From: Flavobacterium psychrophilum
GTDB lineage: Bacteria > Bacteroidota > Bacteroidia > Flavobacteriales > Flavobacteriaceae
Direction of reading: 5' to 3'
Assembly (NCBI GenBank): GCA_003243255.1
Contig: QFQM01000031.1
Coordinates: 1-33,228, forward strand
Length of the DNA: 33,228 nt
The notes beneath the pieces were generated by a model. The model had not been told where the DNA came from, ran no database searches, and saw only the letters and a program-made list of their open reading frames with translations. Positions 27,531 to 33,228 of this stretch are shown here, piece by piece. A program made the position numbers and the translations under genes. Position 1 is the stretch's first letter. Every line of letters begins with the position of its first letter.

Positions 27531-27536
27531 GAAGTT

Positions 27537-28481
27537 TTATAATGTTTCTTTACGATTTTTCGCTGTAAATACAAGATAAATACCTGCAATTATAAATGGT
27601 ATGCTCAACCATTGCCCGGTGAGGAGTCCGCCCGGCAGATTTGTCTCAAATCCTCCCTGGCTTTCTTTTACGTATTCAACCAGGAAGCGTACTGTCCATA
27701 ATAAAATTAGGAAAACACCAAAGATAAGACCGTGGCTTTTTCGTGCATCTGTTTTCCAGTACATATAGTAAATAATGGCAAAAACAAATACGTAACCGAA
27801 GGCTTCGTATAGCTGTGCAGGATGCCTGAATGGTATTTTTGCCAATATGTCTGCAAACTGAGGATTGTGTTCTACGGCTTCATATGCGGCATTGTAATCT
27901 AAAATTTGTGTCTTTGCTATAACCTCATTTTTACCAAGAGTTTCTTCTCCTCTTATGAATCGAACAGCTGTTGGTAAATCTGCGGTAGTAGGTTTTCCTA
28001 ATATTTCGCTGTTAAAGAAGTTTCCTAACCTAACGAATATTCCACCACTGGTTACCGGAATAACTACCCTGTCAAGCATCCATAAAAGAGGCCTATGGAT
28101 TATTTTTTTGCTATACCACATCATTGCCAGGATTATAGCAATTGCAGCACCATGACTTGCCAGTCCGGCAAAGCCTGTAAATTCAAACTCTGGAGAGAAT
28201 CTGAATGGCAAAAGGATTTCTGCCGGGTGTTGACTGAAATAATCCCAGTCATAAAAAAATACATGGCCAAGTCTTGCTCCTAAAAGTGTAGCTATTAGCG
28301 TGTAAATAAATAGTTTATCCAGTTTTTCTGTAGATTCGCCTTCACGATCGTATATTTTTTTCATTAAAAACCATCCCAGTCCGAATGCTACAACGAAACC
28401 AAGGCTGTAATAACGAAGCGTAATTGGTCCTAAACTAAAACCTTCAGGTTGGTTCCATACCATACTTAAGCTGTGTATCAT
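27537..28481 (-). CDS. lgt: Prolipoprotein diacylglyceryl transferase
   Basis: 314 residues from the ATG at 28481; a longer start at 28532 would overlap the -33 element. Seven or so transmembrane segments. Key Lgt motifs: GARLGHVFFYD near 80, RLGNFFNSEI (the conserved arginine/asparagine loop) and RHPAQLYEAFGY. It transfers diacylglycerol from phosphatidylglycerol to the lipobox cysteine of prolipoproteins. A ~40-residue insertion before HPAQLYEA is common in Bacteroidota. It follows yidD in the folE-cysS-yidD-lgt line-up, with its own promoter in the 66-base gap. Confidence 0.95.
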   Translation of the reverse strand: MIHSLSMVWNQPEGFSLGPITLRYYSLGFVVAFGLGWFLMKKIYDREGESTEKLDKLFIYTLIATLLGARLGHVFFYDWDYFSQHPAEILLPFRFSPEFEFTGFAGLASHGAAIAIILAMMWYSKKIIHRPLLWMLDRVVIPVTSGGIFVRLGNFFNSEILGKPTTADLPTAVRFIRGEETLGKNEVIAKTQILDYNAAYEAVEHNPQFADILAKIPFRHPAQLYEAFGYVFVFAIIYYMYWKTDARKSHGLIFGVFLILLWTVRFLVEYVKESQGGFETNLPGGLLTGQWLSIPFIIAGIYLVFTAKNRKETL

Positions 28482-28502
28482 GTATTGTTTTATTAGTTGT
28501 CG

Positions 28503-28532
28503 TAAATTTAAATAAATGTATACGACCTGCAA
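28503..28532 (-). promoter_or_regulatory. Possible internal promoter for lgt
   Basis: Minus strand: TTG (plus 28530-28532), 19 bases, TAAATTTA (plus 28503-28510), one base off TAnnTTTG. lgt starts 21 bases on. Confidence 0.45.
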
Positions 28533-28547
28533 GTGTAATTAGGTTAA

Positions 28548-28799
28548 TTAATGTTTGTGACTGCATTTTTTTTCAGGCACAGGGTCGTAACCGGAACCTC
28601 CCCATGGGTTACAGCTAATTATTCGTTTGATGCTTAACCAGCTTCCTTTTAAAAGTCCATGTATTCTTAATGCCTCAATGGTATACTGGGAGCATGTGGG
28701 TGAATATCGGCAGGCCGAAGGAAGTAACGGGGATATAGCGATCTGATAAAAGCGTACCAGCGCTATAAATGGTGCTGTCAGTATGCTTTTAATTTTCAA
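28548..28799 (-). CDS. yidD: Membrane protein insertion efficiency factor YidD
   Basis: 83 residues. [21 protein letters not shown] (16-36) and [14 protein letters not shown] are the signature of the YidD (UPF0161) family, with the conserved Cys/Pro/Trp pattern. It is a small peripheral membrane protein that assists YidC. The only possible start is TTG at 28799; no in-frame ATG precedes the conserved helix. It begins 4 bases after the cysS stop, so the two are cotranscribed. Confidence 0.92.
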   Translation of the reverse strand: MKIKSILTAPFIALVRFYQIAISPLLPSACRYSPTCSQYTIEALRIHGLLKGSWLSIKRIISCNPWGGSGYDPVPEKKCSHKH

Positions 28800-28803
28800 A
28801 ATT

Positions 28804-30285
28804 TTAATTTAATGAAAAAGTGGTTCCTTCCTTAGTGTCTTTAAGCTCTATGCCAAGATCGGTTAATTTGTTTCTTATCTGGTCTGATAATGCAAAATCT
28901 TTATTAGCTCTGGCCTCGTTTCTCATGTTGATAAGCATGTTTACTACACCTTCCAGTTTATCATTACCTGCCTCTTCGGCTACTTCGTTTCTAAGTCCAA
29001 GAATGTCAAAAATAAAAGCATTTAAGGCTTTAGAGAATAAATCTAGATCCTGTGAAGTAAGGGTTTCTTTTTCCTCCTTTAACAGATTTACGTATTTAAC
29101 AGCTTCAAATAACTGGGCAATAAGTATAGGGCTATTGAAATCATCATTCATGGCATCATAACATGATTGTTTCCATGTTGCAATGTCAATACTTGAAACG
29201 GAAGAAGCTTTGATTTCTTTTAAGTTTTCTAGGGCTTCCATTAAACGGTTAAAACCTTTTTCTGCTGCTATTATTGCATCGTTCGAAAAGTCCAGCACAC
29301 TTCTGTAATGTGCCTGAAGCATAAAGAAACGTGTAACAGCAGGACTAAAAGGTTTGCTTAATTTGTCATTGTTTCCGGAAAAAATTTCTCTTGGCAGAAT
29401 GTTGTTTCCTGTTGATTTTGACATTTTTTTTCCATTTAGCGTCAGCATGTTAGCGTGCATCCAGTAATTTACCGGAGACTGACCTGTGCAAGCTTCATTT
29501 TGAGCAATTTCACATTCGTGATGCGGGAATTTTAAATCCATACCACCGCCATGGATGTCAAAATGATTGCCAAGGTACTTAGTGCTCATTGCTGTACATT
29601 CCAAATGCCATCCCGGGAAGCCATCTCCCCAAGGTGAAGGCCACCTCATGATGTGCTCCGGCTCAGCTTTTTTCCAAAGCGCAAAATCCTGAAGATTTCT
29701 TTTTTCATCCTGACCACTCAAATCACGTGTGTTGGATATCATGTCTTCAAGATTCCTGCCGCTTAATTTGCCGTAGTCGTAACTTTCATTGAATTTTACG
29801 ACATCAAAATATACAGACCCGTTAGATTCATAGGCATAACCATTAGCTAAAATCTGCTTTATGGTTTCTATCTGTTCTATAATATGTCCTGTAGCTGTAG
29901 GTTCAATGCTTGGAGGTTGATTATTAAACAGCTCTAATATCTGGTGGAAGTCTACAGAGTATTGCTGAACAATTTCCATTGGTTCCAGTTTTTCTAGCCT
30001 CGCTTTTTTTGCGATTTTATCTTCACCTTCATCAGCATCGTCTTCAATATGCCCTACATCAGTAATGTTTCGGACATATCTTACTTTGTATCCTAAGTGC
30101 TTAAGATATCTGAAAACCAGGTCGAATGATATAAAAGTTCTACAGTTTCCTAAATGAACATTGCTGTAAACGGTAGGGCCGCAAACATACATTCCTACTG
30201 CACCATCGTGAAGAGGTGTAAATGTTTCTTTTTCGCCACTTAGGGAGTTGTATAGCTTTAAAGCCTGATTTTGATATAACTGCAT
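28804..30285 (-). CDS. cysS: Cysteinyl-tRNA synthetase
   Basis: 493 residues, class I synthetase. [13 protein letters not shown] (35-47) holds the HIGH-type motif (HLGN) and the first zinc cysteine Cys35. WHLECTAMS (Cys230) and FPHHECE (His255, Glu259) complete the zinc site that selects cysteine. KMSKS is at 287-291. The C-terminal ~180 residues form the helical tRNA-binding part. It charges tRNA-Cys. It follows folE by 40 bases and precedes yidD by 4 bases on the minus strand. Confidence 0.97.
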   Translation of the reverse strand: MQLYQNQALKLYNSLSGEKETFTPLHDGAVGMYVCGPTVYSNVHLGNCRTFISFDLVFRYLKHLGYKVRYVRNITDVGHIEDDADEGEDKIAKKARLEKLEPMEIVQQYSVDFHQILELFNNQPPSIEPTATGHIIEQIETIKQILANGYAYESNGSVYFDVVKFNESYDYGKLSGRNLEDMISNTRDLSGQDEKRNLQDFALWKKAEPEHIMRWPSPWGDGFPGWHLECTAMSTKYLGNHFDIHGGGMDLKFPHHECEIAQNEACTGQSPVNYWMHANMLTLNGKKMSKSTGNNILPREIFSGNNDKLSKPFSPAVTRFFMLQAHYRSVLDFSNDAIIAAEKGFNRLMEALENLKEIKASSVSSIDIATWKQSCYDAMNDDFNSPILIAQLFEAVKYVNLLKEEKETLTSQDLDLFSKALNAFIFDILGLRNEVAEEAGNDKLEGVVNMLINMRNEARANKDFALSDQIRNKLTDLGIELKDTKEGTTFSLN

Positions 30286-30325
30286 AATTTAGGGTTTGTA
30301 GACTTAGTTTATGATTTCAAAGATA

Positions 30326-30997
30326 TTAAAACTGTGTGTCCAGTTTAATGTAGTCTAAAAATTCTCTTCTCACATTCTCATCTTTGAATTTACCTCCAAA
30401 TTCAGAAGTAACTGTGCTGCTTTCAATGTCACGGATTCCACGTGAATTTACACATAAGTGTTTAGCGTCAATTACACAGGCTACGTCTTCAGTGTTAAGT
30501 ACCTTTTTAAGTTCCTGAACGATTTGGATAGTTAGCCTCTCCTGTACCTGAGGTCTTTTTGCAAAATAATCGACAATGCGATTCATTTTTGATAATCCAA
30601 CTACGGTTCCGTTTGAAATATAAGCAACATGAGCTCTTCCAACTATTGGTAAAAGGTGATGCTCACAAGTAGAATATATAGTTATATTTTTTTCTACAAG
30701 CATCTCACCATATTTGTACTTGTTTTCAAATGTTGAAGAGCCAGGTTTTTTCGCAGGGTTTAATCCTCCAAATATTTCTTTAACAAACATTTTTGCTACA
30801 CGATTTGGTGTACCTTTAATACTGTCGTCAGTAAGATCCATTCCAAGTGTCTTAAGGATATTTTCAACATCTCCCTTTATGGCAGCAATTTTTTCATCAT
30901 CACTAAGTTCAAAAGCATCTGCTCTTAAAGGTGTTTGTGCATTTGTTGCTATGTGATTATCACCAATTTCGTCTTTAAAATCTTCGTTGTGAGCCAT
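30326..30997 (-). CDS. folE: GTP cyclohydrolase I
   Basis: 223 residues. Zinc ligands Cys111 and His114 lie in STCEHHLLP, and Cys182 in HLCVNSRGI, at spacing equal to E. coli FolE (110, 113, 181). The RVAKMF and PQVQERLT segments also match. It converts GTP to dihydroneopterin triphosphate, the first step of folate synthesis. The ~25-residue N-terminal extension is variable in the family. It is the first gene of the minus-strand group. Confidence 0.97.
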   Translation of the reverse strand: MAHNEDFKDEIGDNHIATNAQTPLRADAFELSDDEKIAAIKGDVENILKTLGMDLTDDSIKGTPNRVAKMFVKEIFGGLNPAKKPGSSTFENKYKYGEMLVEKNITIYSTCEHHLLPIVGRAHVAYISNGTVVGLSKMNRIVDYFAKRPQVQERLTIQIVQELKKVLNTEDVACVIDAKHLCVNSRGIRDIESSTVTSEFGGKFKDENVRREFLDYIKLDTQF

Positions 30998-31037
30998 TTT
31001 CTATATTTATATAGGTGTATGATAATTTTTTAGAGTG

Positions 31038-31045
31038 CAAAGATA
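31038..31045 (-). promoter_or_regulatory. -7 box for folE
   Basis: CAAAGATA on plus reads TATCTTTG on minus, a perfect TAnnTTTG, 40 bases before the folE ATG. No clear -33 TTG. Confidence 0.5.
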
Positions 31046-31230
31046 ACTATAAAAGTTGATTTTAAATTGTTAGATTAATGGTGAATTGTTCTTGAAAACA
31101 GAGGGCGTATTAAATCGTTTCGATTTTTGATTTTTGATTTATTTTGAAAAATGTAGAAATATAACTTTTTTTACTTATTAAGGTAGGGAGAATTGTTATT
31201 TGGCTGTTATAATAAAAAAATAAAACTTTT

Positions 31231-31263
31231 TTGTTTTATTTGAATCAAATTTGTGTAATTTTC
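31231..31263 (+). promoter_or_regulatory. Promoter for the adhesin gene
   Basis: TTG at 31231-31233, 22 bases, then TAATTTTC at 31256-31263, a one-base miss of TAnnTTTG. The ATG at 31284 is 20 bases on. Confidence 0.5.
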
Positions 31264-31283
31264 GCGTTTCTAAAATAAGCCTA

Positions 31284-33228
31284 ATGAACAAAAAGTACCT
31301 CTTGTCGCTTATGCTTGGCCTTTTATGGTTGAGCGTTTTTTCACAAACGACACCGTCTGAGCCTTATGTAAGAATTAATCCTGCATTTGTTCCTATCTGC
31401 AATCCTGGAGAATGTACAGAGCTTTCAGCTATGTACTTCGATACAGGTGGGACTACTTCTTATGAAGTTATTCAGATTCCATACAATCCTCCGGCAAGTT
31501 TTTCTAACAACTTTCAGGGTACTGTTGCTTTGCAGGCTACTATTGATGATACTTGGACAAGCATTATTCAACTAACAAAGCCTGGAGAGCCTACTTTTAA
31601 ATTTTGTTTTTTTGGAAACGCATATGATAGCTTGCTTTTAAGTACAAATGGAGTGGTTACATTTAGTATTGGACAGGGAGTTACTCCCGGGGGGCTCTAT
31701 GAGCCGGGAGCGTTTAGTACATGGGTTATGAATGGAGATCAGATACCTGTTAATCCCGGCGGGACAAATGCTCCTTTCCTTAATGCCATTTTTGGAGTTT
31801 TTCAGGATACTGATCCGGCGAGTTCCTTGAATCCTCCCGATATGGCAATGAATTACAGGATACAGGGTTCTGCGCCCAACAGAAAATTCGTCATGAATTT
31901 ATATAATGTTAAGACATATTCTTCTAGTTGTATAGCGCCCCAAACTAGTCAAATGATTTTGTATGAAACTACTAATGTTATTGAAGTTTATATTGGTCAA
32001 AGAACTCCTTGTCCTACCTGGAATGGAGGTAATGGTTTGGTAGGTATTCAAAATAGTACTGGTACAGTTGGTTATTTTCCACCGAATAGAAATGTTGGTC
32101 CTTGGACAGCAAGTAATGAGGCATGGCGTTTTAAGCCAAATGGTCCAAGTGCTGTAACTATTGATTGGTTTGAAGGGCCAACCGCAACTGGTACGCCTAT
32201 TGGTACCGGTACAACTGTTAATGTTTGCCCTGATAACCTTACTACTTATACAGCTAGAGCTAATTATCTTATGTGTGATGGAACAAATCTTGCTGTTACA
32301 GACCAGATAGATGTTAATATAGGTGAAGATCTTCCATTAAATCTGCAGGATATCACTTTATGTGGTGAAGCTCCCTTTACGATAAATTTAAATGATGTCA
32401 ACACTGATGTGTTGAACGGACTGGATCCTAACTTGTATGAGTTGCACCTTTTTAGTTCTCAATTTTTGCAACAGGAGGGATATGGTTTTTATAGTACAGC
32501 TCAGATGGAAAATTTCCAAATTAATGCAGGCGAAGAAATTACGTTCTATGGAACAATTCTGAATTTTGATACCAACTGTTTAACATATTTTCAATATGTT
32601 GTAAGAGCAGGGGAGCAGCCTGATGCTGTACAGCCAGCAGATATGCAGGTTTGTGATACTGACAATGATGGAGTTGAAGTATTTGATTTGACGAGTAATG
32701 ATGCTCAGATTCTTGACGGACAGAACCCTACGGATTTTACAGTAACTTACCATTTAACTTCTGGCGGGGCTGATGATAATGATACATCTATTGCTGATCC
32801 TGCAGCGTTTAGTTCAGGTGATGCAACTATATATGTACGTGTAACTAATGCTGATAATGAAGATTGTTATAATGTAACATCTTTTGATTTGGATGTTACA
32901 CCTATTCCTCAAGTTGTTGTGCCTGCAGATGGTTTTGCTTGTAGTGATATTGGGTATATACTTCCAAATATTTCAGTGGGAGGCTATTTTACACAACCAG
33001 GAGGTGCTGGTACACAATTGGCTCAAGGTTCTGTATTAACAACTTCACAAACGGTTTATGTATATGCTGAGTCTGCCAGTACTCCAAATAATTGTTTTAC
33101 AGAAGGCAGTTTCTTAGTTACGATTTACGATACACCTATTGTTGAAGACAGAGCAGACCTTCAGGCATGTGATGCTTATGAGCTGCCACCACTAACAGTT
33201 GGTAACTATTATACAGGTCCGGGCGGAA
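31284..33228 (+). CDS. Large repeat surface protein, open at the window edge (adhesin/T9SS-type)
   Basis: At least 648 residues; no stop before the edge, so it is partial at the 3' end. A signal peptide is at about 1-21 (MNKKYLLSLMLGLLWLSVFS, then QTTPSEP). The N-terminal ~350 residues are a beta-rich domain with CPTWNGGNGLVGIQNSTGT. From ~457 come Ig-like, Ca-binding-style units: VCDTDNDGVEVFDLTSND, then units led by ACSDIGY (Cys553) and ACDAYEL (Cys629), about 76 residues apart, with shared pattern LP-x-(I/L)-(S/T)-VG-x-Y. This style belongs to flavobacterial T9SS proteins that often end in a gliding-motility-associated C-terminal domain; that end is outside the window, so the domain is inferred. 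Confidence 0.8.
   Translation, partial: MNKKYLLSLMLGLLWLSVFSQTTPSEPYVRINPAFVPICNPGECTELSAMYFDTGGTTSYEVIQIPYNPPASFSNNFQGTVALQATIDDTWTSIIQLTKPGEPTFKFCFFGNAYDSLLLSTNGVVTFSIGQGVTPGGLYEPGAFSTWVMNGDQIPVNPGGTNAPFLNAIFGVFQDTDPASSLNPPDMAMNYRIQGSAPNRKFVMNLYNVKTYSSSCIAPQTSQMILYETTNVIEVYIGQRTPCPTWNGGNGLVGIQNSTGTVGYFPPNRNVGPWTASNEAWRFKPNGPSAVTIDWFEGPTATGTPIGTGTTVNVCPDNLTTYTARANYLMCDGTNLAVTDQIDVNIGEDLPLNLQDITLCGEAPFTINLNDVNTDVLNGLDPNLYELHLFSSQFLQQEGYGFYSTAQMENFQINAGEEITFYGTILNFDTNCLTYFQYVVRAGEQPDAVQPADMQVCDTDNDGVEVFDLTSNDAQILDGQNPTDFTVTYHLTSGGADDNDTSIADPAAFSSGDATIYVRVTNADNEDCYNVTSFDLDVTPIPQVVVPADGFACSDIGYILPNISVGGYFTQPGGAGTQLAQGSVLTTSQTVYVYAESASTPNNCFTEGSFLVTIYDTPIVEDRADLQACDAYELPPLTVGNYYTGPGG

Noticed and set aside
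31387..31575. 62-residue plus-strand ORF within the adhesin
   Set aside because: It is in another frame of the long open coding frame from 31284.

Overview
The window looks like chromosome from a member of Bacteroidota, most likely a Flavobacteriaceae of Flavobacterium type. The evidence is a type IX secretion (T9SS) C-terminal sorting domain, a repeat-rich flavobacterial adhesin at the right edge, a fused SecDF, upstream elements matching the Bacteroidetes promoter form TTG-N19-24-TAnnTTTG, AT-rich spacers and little Shine-Dalgarno signal. No tRNA, rRNA, CRISPR array, insertion sequence or prophage was recognised. The genus is inferred from protein style, not from a marker comparison.

Left part (1-10.3 kb): the end of a surface-polysaccharide locus. 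It encodes a FemAB/GNAT-like acyltransferase, a Wzx-type flippase, a pair of secreted proteins (tail-fibre-like coiled coil, then a T9SS cargo protein), a GT-B glycosyltransferase on the minus strand, a divergent GT4 glycosyltransferase with an FdtA-type sugar ketoisomerase, and a minus-strand operon ftsE-GT2-GT2. The nucleotide-sugar genes FdtA would need are not visible, so the locus probably extends left of the window.

Middle (10.3-16 kb): a spacer carrying a REP-like palindrome, then a two-gene unit of a 1006-residue periplasmic TPR protein and a 591-residue plugless TonB-receptor-like outer-membrane barrel. A small Gre-fold protein follows, ending in a strong terminator. The TPR/barrel pair is the best candidate here for an uncharacterised envelope system.

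Housekeeping part (16-26.5 kb): asnB, gyrB, mdh and secDF each stand alone, each followed by an intrinsic terminator. Next comes a compact exbB-exbD-tonB operon whose TonB-like protein has a glycine-rich rather than proline-rich spacer.

Right part (26.5-33.2 kb): on the minus strand, a secreted alpha/beta hydrolase, then folE-cysS-yidD-lgt. At 31284 a large surface protein starts on the plus strand and stays open to the edge; it contains Ig-like, cysteine-led repeats of about 76 residues. Several starts were moved from the longest ORF because that start lies in or next to the promoter (gyrB at 18066, exbB at 24425, lgt at 28481).
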